Below, piece after piece: positions 8,368 through 16,766 of a DNA stretch of 64,000 nt. The notes under the pieces were generated by a model. That model made no database searches, was not told the DNA's origin, and was given only the letters and a program-made list of their open reading frames with translations. Origin of the DNA: JAVBSN01 sp031556525 (GTDB lineage Bacteria; Bacillota; Clostridia; Lachnospirales; Lachnospiraceae); the NCBI GenBank assembly GCA_031556525.1, contig JAVBSS010000019.1:44616-108615 (forward strand), in the 5' to 3' direction. Position 1 is the first letter of the stretch. Every line of letters begins with the position of its first letter. The position numbers were made by a program, and so were the translations under genes.

Positions 8368-8598
8368 TTATACTAGGTATGGTGCAAGAACTGCTAAGAT
8401 CTCTTCGATGTTTGATTCTGCATGTATATTAAGGTCGATTGGCTTAGAAATATCTAAACTGAAAATACCCATAATAGACTTAGCGTCAATTACATATCTA
8501 CCAGATACTAAATCGAACTCAGCGTCAAATTTGCTGATATCGTTAACAAAACTCTTTACCTTATCAATTGAATTTAATGAAATTTGTACTGTCTTCAT
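8368..8598 (-). CDS. HPr-like protein lacking the phosphocarrier histidine (Crh-like)
   Basis: The product is 76 aa and aligns along its length with PTS phosphocarrier HPr. The regulatory serine block is kept (AKSIMGIFSLDIS, S41 matching HPr Ser46). The phosphocarrier region GIHARPA of HPr is replaced by NSIDKVKS, so no histidine is available for PEP-dependent phosphotransfer. By analogy with Bacillus Crh, a role as a serine-phosphorylated regulatory partner of CcpA is possible, but that is inference. It is monocistronic with its own promoter and terminator, between converging thiI and divergent mtaB. Confidence 0.8.
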   Translation of the reverse strand: MKTVQISLNSIDKVKSFVNDISKFDAEFDLVSGRYVIDAKSIMGIFSLDISKPIDLNIHAESNIEEILAVLAPYLV

Positions 8599-8634
8599 AA
8601 AAATATATCCTCCTTGTTTATGTTATTTACCCTT

Positions 8635-8663
8635 ATAGTATATGCAATGGTAGAAAAAGTCAA
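8635..8663 (-). promoter_or_regulatory. Sigma-A-type promoter of the HPr-like gene
   Basis: On the reverse strand TTGACT (8663-8658) and TACTAT (8640-8635) are separated by 17 bases, upstream of a good AGGAGG. Confidence 0.65.
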
Positions 8664-8755
8664 TATACAAACTATCTAAAAAAGTTTTGATTAAAATGTT
8701 TAAATAGGCAAAAAAATCAATGAAATTGTGTTAAAATATCGGAGAATTTTAAAAT

Positions 8756-10054
8756 ATGGATAAAAATATAAATAAAAAAACTGCAGCAATTGTTACTTTG
8801 GGATGCAAAGTTAATAAATATGAATCGGATGGAATGGCAGAATTGTTAGAACAAGATGGCTATGAAATTATAGATTCAGAAAATAACGCAGACGTATACA
8901 TTATAAATACATGCTCTGTTACTAATATGGCAGAGAAGAAATCTAGACAGATGATTCATAGAATGAAGAGAAAGAATCCGAATTCTATTATTGTTGTTGC
9001 AGGATGCTATGTTAACGCAGCAAAGGAAGAACTTGAACTAGATGAATCAATAGATATAGTTATTGGCAATAATAAAAAGAAAGAAATTATAGATATATTG
9101 AATCAATACGTTATAGATAATAATATAGCTGGTAATTATGTAGATATAAATGAAAAACAAGAATATGAGAGTTTTCATTTAACAAAGATAATGGATCATA
9201 CAAGAGCTTATGTAAAGATACAAGATGGATGCAATCAATTTTGTTCGTATTGTATAATTCCTTATGTAAGAGGACGAGTAAGAAGCAGAAGTGTAGAAGA
9301 TATATTAGCTGAAATAGTGGCATTGACTAATAATGGCATTAAAGAGATAGTGTTTACAGGAATACATATTTCTTCTTATGGTGTGGATTTTGAAGATAAA
9401 AATATAGATTTGTTGTACTTGATAAATGTTATTAGTGATATAGAAGGAGTCAAGAGGATAAGATTAGGATCTCTTGAACCTAGAATAATAACAGAAGAAT
9501 TTGTAAGTGGAATATACAATAATGAGAAAGTTTGTCCTCATTTTCACTTGTCGTTACAGAGTGGATGTAATGACACACTACAGAGAATGAATAGAAAATA
9601 TACTATAGAAGAATATATGGCAAGTTGTGATCTGTTAAGGAAATATTATGATCGACCAGCTATAACTACGGATGTTATTGTAGGATTTCCTGGAGAAACA
9701 CAGGAAGAATTCAATGTAACGTATGAAGCTCTAGTTAAACTTAATTTGTATGAAATGCATATATTCAAATATTCTGTTAGAAAAGGAACAGTAGCAGAGA
9801 ATATGCCGAATCAAGTTCCAGAAAACATTAAAAATGTAAGAAGTGACAAATTACTTGAATTAGCAGATAAAAATAAAAAACAATTTGAAGATAGTTTTAT
9901 TGGTGAAAAACTAAGTGTATTAATAGAAGAGAAGGTAGAAAAAGACGGAAATACAATGTATACTGGACATTCTAAGAGATATATCAAGGTAACAAAAAAA
10001 CTAGAAGAAACAAGTATAAATCAGATTTTAGATATAGAATATAAACCACGGTAG
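8756..10054 (+). CDS. mtaB: tRNA t6A37 methylthiotransferase MtaB
   Basis: MtaB converts t6A at position 37 of tRNA to ms2t6A. The 432-aa protein has an N-terminal UPF0004 domain with cysteines C17, C53 and C84 that bind the auxiliary cluster, a radical SAM domain with C159, C163 and C166 (CNQFCSYC), and a C-terminal TRAM domain. The LGCKVN and CSVTN signatures fit MtaB rather than MiaB or RimO. GGAG lies 11 bases before the ATG, slightly long spacing. It stands alone ahead of the ireB promoter. Confidence 0.93.
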   Translation: MDKNINKKTAAIVTLGCKVNKYESDGMAELLEQDGYEIIDSENNADVYIINTCSVTNMAEKKSRQMIHRMKRKNPNSIIVVAGCYVNAAKEELELDESIDIVIGNNKKKEIIDILNQYVIDNNIAGNYVDINEKQEYESFHLTKIMDHTRAYVKIQDGCNQFCSYCIIPYVRGRVRSRSVEDILAEIVALTNNGIKEIVFTGIHISSYGVDFEDKNIDLLYLINVISDIEGVKRIRLGSLEPRIITEEFVSGIYNNEKVCPHFHLSLQSGCNDTLQRMNRKYTIEEYMASCDLLRKYYDRPAITTDVIVGFPGETQEEFNVTYEALVKLNLYEMHIFKYSVRKGTVAENMPNQVPENIKNVRSDKLLELADKNKKQFEDSFIGEKLSVLIEEKVEKDGNTMYTGHSKRYIKVTKKLEETSINQILDIEYKPR

Positions 10055-10075
10055 TAATTGTTTGCAATATATTGG

Positions 10076-10104
10076 TTGATATTTATTTGGATTTATATTA
10101 ATAT
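10076..10104 (+). promoter_or_regulatory. Sigma-A-type promoter of ireB-ruvX-DUF1292-rnj
   Basis: TTGATA at 10076-10081 and TAATAT at 10099-10104 have 17-base spacing; a second TATAAT lies a few bases further on, so the exact -10 is uncertain. Confidence 0.5.
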
Positions 10105-10135
10105 TATAATATATATATTTTAAGGACGTGAGAAA

Positions 10136-10393
10136 ATGAGTTTAGATAATACACAATATGTTAAAGTAGTAAAAGACAATGTAATAGAAGTAGAGGATGT
10201 ACTTGCACAAGTATATGAAGCACTTGTGGAAAAAGGATATAATCCTGTTAGTCAAATAGTTGGATATGTTATGAGTGGAGACCCTACATATATAACAAGT
10301 CATAAGGGAGCAAGAAGTTTAATTATGAAAGCTGAACGTGATGAGATTATAGAAGTGCTACTAGAGCATTATATTAATACAAAGTTAAAGTAG
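10136..10393 (+). CDS. ireB: IreB-family regulatory phosphoprotein (UPF0297)
   Basis: The 85-aa protein matches the IreB/UPF0297 family, including VYEALVEKGYNPVSQIVGY and the GDPTYITSHKGAR block. In Enterococcus IreB is phosphorylated on N-terminal threonines by the PASTA kinase IreK; here T6 is in the equivalent region. It is followed within 10 bases by ruvX and then a DUF1292 gene, the conserved Firmicutes order. Confidence 0.92.
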   Translation: MSLDNTQYVKVVKDNVIEVEDVLAQVYEALVEKGYNPVSQIVGYVMSGDPTYITSHKGARSLIMKAERDEIIEVLLEHYINTKLK

Positions 10394-10402
10394 AGGAACA
10401 AT

Positions 10403-10825
10403 ATGAAAATTATGGGACTAGACTATGGATCAAAGACGGTAGGAGTTGCAATTAGCGATGGATTATTGATTACAGCTCAACCTATTGAGACCATAACTAG
10501 AAAATCTGAGAATAAGTTGAGACAAACCCTAGCACGTATAGAAGAGCTTATAGAAGAGAACGATATAGATAAAATAATTTTGGGATATCCTAAAAATATG
10601 AATAATACTATTGGAGAAAGAGCTGTAGCCACTGAAGAATTCAAAGAAAATTTGGAGAGGCGTACAGGTCTTTTGGTTGTGCTTTGGGATGAGAGACTTA
10701 CAACTAAGGAATCAGAGAGAATACTAATGGATACTGGTGTAAGAAGAGAGAATAGAAAAGACTATATAGATAAGATGGCGGCAGCTATTATATTACAAAA
10801 TTATTTGGATGCTAATTCTAAATAG
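10403..10825 (+). CDS. ruvX: RuvX/YqgF putative RNase H-fold nuclease
   Basis: The 140-aa protein has the RNase H-like fold of the YqgF family: the N-terminal GLDYGSKTVGVAISD with catalytic D6, IILGYPKNMN, and the C-terminal LWDERLTTKES and YIDKMAAAIILQ blocks. The family is linked to Holliday junction resolution and pre-16S rRNA 5'-end processing. It sits in the ireB operon. Confidence 0.93.
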   Translation: MKIMGLDYGSKTVGVAISDGLLITAQPIETITRKSENKLRQTLARIEELIEENDIDKIILGYPKNMNNTIGERAVATEEFKENLERRTGLLVVLWDERLTTKESERILMDTGVRRENRKDYIDKMAAAIILQNYLDANSK

Positions 10826-10854
10826 TATTAGCGTATGTGAAAGGGCAATGTAGA

Positions 10855-11124
10855 ATGGAAGAAACAAAGGTTATTACTTTTGAAACAGAAGACGGAGAAA
10901 AAGTTGATTTTTATGTACTAGAGCAAACAACGCTTGTGGGTACTAATTATATACTCGTTACTGATAGTGAAGAGGACGAGGACGGAGAATGTTTAATATT
11001 AAAAGAAACAAAGATAGAATCGGACGATACTGTTATATATGAAATAGTCGAAGATGATAAAGAGTTATCTAGTATATTTAAAATATTCTCTGAATTATTA
11101 GAAGATATTGATTTGGAGGTATGA
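10855..11124 (+). CDS. DUF1292-family protein
   Basis: This is an acidic 89-aa protein with the DUF1292 pattern (a VLEQTTLVGTNYILVTD core). Its function is unknown; it follows ireB and ruvX in many Firmicutes. The ATG at 10855 has AAAGGG about 10 bases upstream, and an in-frame GTG at 10837 lies before that site. It overlaps the long reading of rnj by a few bases, so translation may be coupled. Confidence 0.85.
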   Translation: MEETKVITFETEDGEKVDFYVLEQTTLVGTNYILVTDSEEDEDGECLILKETKIESDDTVIYEIVEDDKELSSIFKIFSELLEDIDLEV

Positions 11125-11126
11125 TT

Positions 11127-12791
11127 TTGAAAACAATTGAAAATGCGTCTGTTAAGATAATCCCATTAGGAGGATTAGAACAGATAGGAATGAATATTAC
11201 TGCTATCGAATATGAGGATAGTATTATAGTAATAGACTGCGGGTTATCATTTCCAGAAGATGATATGTTAGGTATAGATTTGGTAATACCAGATGTGACA
11301 TATCTTAAGGAAAATGCAAGTAAAGTAAAAGGATTAGTGATAACTCATGCTCATGAGGATCATATTGGAGCAATTCCTTATGTAGAAAAAGAACTTAATA
11401 TGCCTATATATGCTACAAAATTAACTATGGGTATAATAGAGAATAAATTAAGAGAACATAGTCTTATGAAAGTAGTAAAACGTAAGGTTGTGAAACATGG
11501 ACAAATAATTAACTTAGGATGCTTTAGAATAGAATTTATAAGAACTAATCATTCTATAGCAGATTCAGCAGGATTAGCTATATATACAAAGGCTGGAATT
11601 ATTGTTCATACAGGTGATTTCAAAGTAGATTATACACCTGTATTTGGTGAAGTAATGGATTTGCCTAGATTTGCAGAATTAGGCAAGAAGGGTGTATTGG
11701 CATTAATGGCAGATAGTACTAATGTTGAGAGGCCTGGATATACTATGTCTGAGAGAACAGTAGGTAAGACTTTTGATAATTTATTTGCAGACAATAGAGA
11801 CCATAGACTTATAATAGCTACATTTGCATCTAACGTAGATCGTGTACAACAGATTATCAATTCTGCACACAGATATGCTAGAAAAGTAGTTGTTGAAGGA
11901 AGAAGTATGGTTAATATAATTCATACAGCTCAAGAGTTGGGTTATATTAATATTCCAGACAATACACTTATTGATATTGAAACTATGAAGAATTATGCTG
12001 ATGAACAGTTGGTACTTATTACTACGGGTAGTCAAGGTGAGAACATGGCTGCATTGTCAAGAATGGCAGCGTCTATTCATAGAAAAGTAGTTATTAAACC
12101 AGGTGATACTGTAATATTTAGTTCAAGCCCTATTCCTGGAAATGAAAAAGCTATATTCAAAGTTATTAATGAACTTGAGCAAAAGGGTGCCAAAGTAGTA
12201 TTTCAAGACACTCATGTTTCAGGACATGCATGCCAAGAAGAATTAAAACTTATATATGCACTTACAAGACCGAAGTTTGCAATACCGGTTCATGGGGAAT
12301 ATAGACATTTAAAGAGACATGCAGAATTAGCAGTAGATATGGGTGTTGATAAGAAGAATGTTAAGATTTTATCTACAGGAGATATATTGGAAATATCACC
12401 AGAGAAGGCTAATGTAATAGGAAAAGCCCCTTCAGGTGGAATATTTGTAGATGGTCTCGGTGTTGGTGATGTTGGAAATATTGTTTTAAGAGATAGACAA
12501 CAGTTATCACAAAATGGATTAATGATAGTAGTAGTGACACTTGAAAAACATAGTAATCAAGTTATATCAGGACCAGACATTGTATCAAGAGGTTTTGTAT
12601 ATGTAAGAGAATCAGAGACATTGATGGATGATTGTAGAATGGTTGTGCAAGATGCTTTGGATGAATGTAGTAGAAAAAATATTACTGACTGGGGCAAGAT
12701 AAAAGGTAAGATAAAAGATTCTCTAGGAGAATTTTTGTGGAAGAAAACTAAGAGAAATCCTATGGTGTTACCAATTATTACAGAAGTATAG
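11127..12791 (+). CDS. rnj: Ribonuclease J
   Basis: RNase J is a metallo-beta-lactamase/beta-CASP ribonuclease with 5'-3' exonuclease and endonuclease activity in rRNA maturation and mRNA decay. The 554-aa protein has the zinc motif HAHEDH at residues 74-79, the beta-CASP region (STNVERPGYT, GRSM, TTGSQGE), VHGEYRHL and a C-terminal RNase J domain. GGAGG at 11115-11119 favours the TTG at 11127 over the ATG at 11121, which has only one base of spacing. The first gene after it is a YlbF-family gene, also linked to mRNA processing. Confidence 0.93.
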   Translation: MKTIENASVKIIPLGGLEQIGMNITAIEYEDSIIVIDCGLSFPEDDMLGIDLVIPDVTYLKENASKVKGLVITHAHEDHIGAIPYVEKELNMPIYATKLTMGIIENKLREHSLMKVVKRKVVKHGQIINLGCFRIEFIRTNHSIADSAGLAIYTKAGIIVHTGDFKVDYTPVFGEVMDLPRFAELGKKGVLALMADSTNVERPGYTMSERTVGKTFDNLFADNRDHRLIIATFASNVDRVQQIINSAHRYARKVVVEGRSMVNIIHTAQELGYINIPDNTLIDIETMKNYADEQLVLITTGSQGENMAALSRMAASIHRKVVIKPGDTVIFSSSPIPGNEKAIFKVINELEQKGAKVVFQDTHVSGHACQEELKLIYALTRPKFAIPVHGEYRHLKRHAELAVDMGVDKKNVKILSTGDILEISPEKANVIGKAPSGGIFVDGLGVGDVGNIVLRDRQQLSQNGLMIVVVTLEKHSNQVISGPDIVSRGFVYVRESETLMDDCRMVVQDALDECSRKNITDWGKIKGKIKDSLGEFLWKKTKRNPMVLPIITEV

Positions 12792-12865
12792 GAAATTGAT
12801 TTATATGTGCAATTTCAGTCATGTAAACAGAAAAAGTGCATTACTAAATTATAGTAGGTGATTGT

Positions 12866-13207
12866 ATGAAAGATGTTATATATCAAAGTAAACAATTGAA
12901 TATCAAGATAAGACAAAGTAACGAATATAACCATTATATAAGAACTAAGAATCGTTTGAAAGAAGATATGGATTTATACAATACTCTTAATGAATTTAGA
13001 AGAAGGAATTTTGAGTTGCAGAGCAATAGCGAAGACAGAAACGTATATGAAGATACAGTGGCTTTGAGTAATGAGTATGAGAAAATATTATATAATTCGA
13101 GAGTTAATGAATTTTTAATAGCTGAGCAAAGGATATGTAGACTTATGCAAGAGGTGTATGGTTCCATAGCAAATTCTTTGGATTTTGATTTCGATTTTAT
13201 TAATTGA
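12866..13207 (+). CDS. YlbF/YmcA-family protein
   Basis: A 113-aa, mostly helical protein fits the YlbF/YmcA (DUF964) family, with SNEYNHYIRTKNRLKEDMDL and a C-terminal AEQRICRLMQEVYG block. In Bacillus, YlbF, YmcA and YaaT form a complex that guides RNase Y cleavage and supports sporulation and biofilm formation. Here it follows RNase J by 74 bases, a sensible context, but partner genes are not in view. Confidence 0.8.
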   Translation: MKDVIYQSKQLNIKIRQSNEYNHYIRTKNRLKEDMDLYNTLNEFRRRNFELQSNSEDRNVYEDTVALSNEYEKILYNSRVNEFLIAEQRICRLMQEVYGSIANSLDFDFDFIN

Positions 13208-13274
13208 TACTATTACAAGATAGAGTTTTCAAGCTTAGTAATAATGCATACAGAGTATATGTAGGAGACCAACT

Positions 13275-14042
13275 ATGACAAATAATAATACAAATGAATC
13301 TAAGGCAAATCAATTAGGTGGGAAACCGGTTAGAAAATCAAATGTTGTTATGAGTAAAGCCGAATTAGCAAAAGCTAATAGTAGACAACTAGAGGAGACT
13401 AATCGAGTTAGAAGAGAAATGGTAGCAGCTGCGGCCGCAGAACTAGATAGAATTAGTTCGCCAGGGGCTATGACTACTAATGTACGTGCTGAGAAGAAGG
13501 AACCTACAAAAAGTCAAGTGACAGAGGCTGTAGAACCAGCAAAGAGACAAGTGGCAGCGACTGTAGAATCTGAGAAGAAAGTGAAAGATAAAGAATCAGT
13601 TGATGCGAAATCTTCTAAGACAAGTCAGAAGAAAAAGAAAAAAGAGTTAGAGCCTCTAGAAGGTGAAAATAAATCAGTTGCAATAGGTAGTTTGAAATTT
13701 GCATTTTCGTTATTAATTAATTCGGTAATCGTATTATTGTTGATACAAGTATTTATTCTTTCGTACCAATTTGGTTATAAACTATTCGGAAACACTTCAT
13801 ATAATGCTAGTGACAAGTCGGAGATATCGGTGGTTATACTACCTGATTCATCTTCGTTAGAGATAGTGGAGACACTAGAAGATTCGGGTGTTATAGATAA
13901 CAGGTGGGTTATGTTATGTAGAATCAAACTAGGTAAGTATAGTAGTGAATTGATGCCAGGAACTTATATCTTAAGTCCATCCATGACTACGGATGAGATT
14001 ATAGATACGCTGTGCGGTAAAGTAAGTGAGGATAGTAAGTAA
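13275..14042 (+). CDS. Membrane protein with MltG-like N-terminal module, no catalytic domain
   Basis: The 255-aa protein has a long charged, lysine- and alanine-rich cytoplasmic part (residues 1-135), one membrane segment (about 143-168) and an extracytoplasmic tail of about 85 residues. The tail resembles the LysM-like part of MltG (SSLEIVETLEDSGVI and LMPGTYILSPSMTTDEII). The YceG lytic transglycosylase catalytic domain is absent, so it cannot cut peptidoglycan by that mechanism. A scaffolding or peptidoglycan-binding role is inference. Its stop codon abuts the trmR start. Confidence 0.7.
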   Translation: MTNNNTNESKANQLGGKPVRKSNVVMSKAELAKANSRQLEETNRVRREMVAAAAAELDRISSPGAMTTNVRAEKKEPTKSQVTEAVEPAKRQVAATVESEKKVKDKESVDAKSSKTSQKKKKKELEPLEGENKSVAIGSLKFAFSLLINSVIVLLLIQVFILSYQFGYKLFGNTSYNASDKSEISVVILPDSSSLEIVETLEDSGVIDNRWVMLCRIKLGKYSSELMPGTYILSPSMTTDEIIDTLCGKVSEDSK

Positions 14043-14690
14043 ATGATAGTAGATGAGAGGATTACATCGTTTATTAATTCTATGAACAAGGATGATAACG
14101 AAATTGTGGCAAAGATAGAGAGAGAAGCTCTTGAAGATGAAGTGCCGATAATTAGAAGAGAAACAAAAGAATTAATAAAAGTTATGATTTTAACAAAGAA
14201 ACCGAAAAGAATTTTGGAAATAGGAACAGCTGTAGGATTTTCTTCAATATATATGAGTCAATACATTGGGGAAGAAGGACATATAACTACTATAGAAAAA
14301 TATGAGCCTAGAATTCAGAAGGCAATTGAAAATATAGCATTAGCTAACAAACAAGATAAGATAACTTTGCTCGAAGGGGATGCAACAGATATCCTTAAAG
14401 GTTTAGATGATAGTTATGACATGATATTTATGGATGCAGCGAAAGGGCAATACATTAACTTTTTGCCTGATGTGTTACGTTTGTTGTCTGGAGATGGAGT
14501 TATTATATCTGACAACGTATTACAAGATGGAGATGTATTAGAATCACATTTTACTGTTAATAAGAGAAACAGAACTATACACTCAAGAATGAGAGAGTAT
14601 TTATATACATTAAAAAATCTAGAAGGAATAGAGACGGCTATTGTACCAATAGGCGATGGTCTGGCTATTAGTACTAGAGTGGGAGAATAG
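14043..14690 (+). CDS. trmR: tRNA 5-hydroxyuridine methyltransferase TrmR
   Basis: The 215-aa class I SAM-dependent O-methyltransferase shows the SAM motif LEIGTAVGFSS, the acidic residue in TTIEKYEP and the metal-site FMDAAKGQY. It matches YrrM/TrmR, which methylates 5-hydroxyuridine at tRNA position 34 to give 5-methoxyuridine. The gene directly downstream is a TrhP-type U32 protein that makes the 5-hydroxyuridine, which supports the assignment over a catechol O-methyltransferase. Confidence 0.88.
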   Translation: MIVDERITSFINSMNKDDNEIVAKIEREALEDEVPIIRRETKELIKVMILTKKPKRILEIGTAVGFSSIYMSQYIGEEGHITTIEKYEPRIQKAIENIALANKQDKITLLEGDATDILKGLDDSYDMIFMDAAKGQYINFLPDVLRLLSGDGVIISDNVLQDGDVLESHFTVNKRNRTIHSRMREYLYTLKNLEGIETAIVPIGDGLAISTRVGE

Positions 14691-14692
14691 AT

Positions 14693-15916
14693 ATGAGAAG
14701 ACCAGAATTATTAATTCCAGCAGGAAGTTTAGAGGTTTTGAAGACAGCTGTATTATATGGAGCAGATGCTGTGTATATTGGTGGAGAAATGTTTGGACTT
14801 AGAGCTAAGGCTAGGAATTTTTCTGTTGAAGATATGATAGAGGGCGTTAAATATGCACATGATAGAAATGTTAGAGTGTTTATAACTGTCAATATATTTG
14901 CTCATAATGAAGATTTAGATGGAATTAGAGAGTATTTTATAGAACTTAAGCAGGTTAAACCAGATGCTCTTATAATATCTGATCCAGCAATATTTACAAT
15001 GGCAAGAGAGATATTACCTGAAGTTGAGATTCATATAAGCACACAAGCTAATAATACTAATTATGGAACTTATAGATTTTGGCATAGCTTAGGTGCTAAA
15101 CGAGTAGTGTCAGCAAGAGAATTATCTTTGGCTGAGATAAAGGAGATAAGAGAAAATATTCCGGAGGATATGGAGATAGAGTCATTTATACATGGAGCTA
15201 TGTGTATATCATATTCGGGAAGATGCTTATTGAGTAATTATTTTACTGGGCGAGGAGCAAACCAAGGAGCTTGCACACATCCTTGTAGATGGAAGTACAG
15301 TATAGTGGAAGAGACTAGACCAGGAGAATATATGCCTATTAATGAAGATGATAGGGGAACATATATTTTTAATTCCAAAGATTTGTGTATGATAGAATAT
15401 ATTCCTCAAATGATAGAAGCAGGAATAGATAGCTTCAAGATAGAAGGAAGAATGAAGACTGCTCTATATGTTGCTACAGTTGCTAGAACTTATAGAAAAG
15501 CTATAGATGATTATCTTGAATCTCCTGAGAAATATGAAAATAATATTGAGTATTATAAGACTGAGATTGCAAAATGTACGTATCGTCAGTTTACGACAGG
15601 GTTCTATTTTGGTAAGACAGATGAGACAACACAGATATATGATAGTAATACTTATGTGAAAGAATATACTTATTTAGGAATGATTAATGATATTACTGAA
15701 GATGGTTTGTATATGATAGAACAGAAGAACAAATTTAGTATTGGTGATAAGATAGAGATTATGTTGTTTAATGGTAATAATCAAGAAGTATTAGTGGAAG
15801 CTATATATGATGATAAGATGAACAATATGGATTCAGCACCACATCCTAAACAAAAACTATATATTAGAATAGATGCTGATTTGGAAATAGGAACAATTTT
15901 AAGAATTAAAGCATAA
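14693..15916 (+). CDS. trhP: tRNA hydroxylation protein TrhP (peptidase U32 family)
   Basis: The 407-aa protein carries the U32 signature (ESFIHGAMCISYSGRCLLSN) and further conserved cysteines in GACTHPCRWKY. U32 proteins of this type are needed for 5-hydroxyuridine at tRNA position 34, using prephenate-dependent chemistry; older annotations call them collagenase-like. It is 2 bases after trmR, giving a two-step tRNA modification operon. Bacillus has two such genes (yrrN and yrrO), while only this one is present here. Confidence 0.88.
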   Translation: MRRPELLIPAGSLEVLKTAVLYGADAVYIGGEMFGLRAKARNFSVEDMIEGVKYAHDRNVRVFITVNIFAHNEDLDGIREYFIELKQVKPDALIISDPAIFTMAREILPEVEIHISTQANNTNYGTYRFWHSLGAKRVVSARELSLAEIKEIRENIPEDMEIESFIHGAMCISYSGRCLLSNYFTGRGANQGACTHPCRWKYSIVEETRPGEYMPINEDDRGTYIFNSKDLCMIEYIPQMIEAGIDSFKIEGRMKTALYVATVARTYRKAIDDYLESPEKYENNIEYYKTEIAKCTYRQFTTGFYFGKTDETTQIYDSNTYVKEYTYLGMINDITEDGLYMIEQKNKFSIGDKIEIMLFNGNNQEVLVEAIYDDKMNNMDSAPHPKQKLYIRIDADLEIGTILRIKA

Positions 15917-15948
15917 AATAGGTGTGTCAGATATGGCACACCTATTTT
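15915..15948. terminator. Bidirectional terminator between trhP and sigK
   Basis: The arm at 15919-15928 pairs over ten bases with 15935-15944, flanked by AAAA and TTTT. It overlaps the last codon and stop of sigK on the reverse strand and ends the trmR-trhP transcript in the forward direction. Confidence 0.85.
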
Positions 15949-16562
15949 AATACAGAAAATAATTTTTTTAGTGCTTTCTTCTCTATTCTAGACACATAGG
16001 AACGAGAAATGTTGAGTTTGACAGCTATTTCACGTTGTGTAAGAGGGTTGGTGTCGTACAATCCGTAACGCATAATTATGACTTCTTTTTCTCTGTTATC
16101 TAGAGTTTTGTTTAAGTGGTTATATATATTACTTACGTTATTTTTATATATTAGAGTATTTAGGGCAGTTCGTTCGTCATTCTCTAATATATCAAGTAGA
16201 TTGATTTCGTTGCCTTCCTTGTCAGTGCCTATAGGTTCGTAAAGAGAAACTTCTCTAGAACATTTGCGTTCCTTTCTAAGAAGCATAAGAAGTTCGTTTT
16301 CGATACACCTTGAAGCATAGGTAACCAAGCGATTACCTTTCGAACTATCATATGTATTAATTGCTTTAATGAGGCCTATAGTTCCGATGGATATTAGATC
16401 ATCAATGTCTCTTTCGAAATTATTGTATTTTTTTACGATATGAGCAACTAGTCGTAGGTTACGTTCTACTAATATATTTCTGGCTTCAAGGTCACCAGCC
16501 TTGCTTAGTTCTAAATAATGTTGTTCTTCATCAAGGGTAAGAGGCTTTTTAAAGGTCTGCAA
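15942..16562 (-). CDS. sigK: Sporulation sigma factor SigK, without pro-sequence
   Basis: SigK directs late mother-cell gene expression in sporulation. The 206-aa protein has region 2 (NLRLVAHIVKKY, DLISIGTIGLIKAI, CIENELLM) and region 4 (LTQREIAVKLNISRSYVSRI) and matches SigK more closely than SigE, notably in VSLYEPIGTDKEGNEI. The gene is intact, with no skin-type insertion. It begins with TTG at 16562 behind AGGTG and the product starts at the level of mature SigK; an in-frame TAA lies about 20 bases upstream, so no pro-sequence is possible. A SigE-like promoter lies at 16591-16619. Confidence 0.92.
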   Translation of the reverse strand: MQTFKKPLTLDEEQHYLELSKAGDLEARNILVERNLRLVAHIVKKYNNFERDIDDLISIGTIGLIKAINTYDSSKGNRLVTYASRCIENELLMLLRKERKCSREVSLYEPIGTDKEGNEINLLDILENDERTALNTLIYKNNVSNIYNHLNKTLDNREKEVIIMRYGLYDTNPLTQREIAVKLNISRSYVSRIEKKALKKLFSVLK

Positions 16563-16590
16563 GACGACACCTCGATTGAGTGTTTAATTC

Positions 16591-16619
16591 ATTCTATGTT
16601 GAATCTTATAAAATAGTGC
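16591..16619 (-). promoter_or_regulatory. Candidate SigE-type promoter of sigK
   Basis: On the reverse strand GCACTATT (16619-16612), 13 bases, then CATAGAAT (16598-16591). The -10 matches the SigE consensus CATACAMT at 7 of 8 bases; the -35 is weaker. SigE transcribes sigK in Bacillus, so position and type fit. Confidence 0.45.
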
Positions 16620-16716
16620 TTTTCCACAAAAAAAATATAAGTATGGTAATAATTAACATAACATTTTGATTAAATTGCTGAAAATATATTATTTGTTTCA
16701 TTTTTGAGCGTATATG

Positions 16717-16725
16717 TGATATAAT
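16717..16725 (+). promoter_or_regulatory. Extended -10 promoter of the pilB region
   Basis: TGATATAAT at 16717-16725 is a perfect extended -10, 42 bases before the pilB start; the -35 region (TTCATT) is poor. The leader is short and holds no recognisable riboswitch. Confidence 0.5.
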
Positions 16726-16766
16726 TTACTGAGGAAAACTATATTAAAACGTGAGAGGTACGAAGT

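Noticed and set aside
8354..8638. Forward open frame opposite the HPr-like gene
   Set aside because: The reverse strand encodes a clear HPr relative with promoter, ribosome site and terminator; the forward frame crosses the terminator and has none.
12792..12817. GAAATTG/CAATTTC hairpin just after rnj
   Set aside because: It is short and AT-rich with no T-run; chance pairing is likely in this base composition.
15942..16562. Skin-element or split sigK
   Set aside because: The gene reads through uninterrupted from start to stop with both sigma regions.
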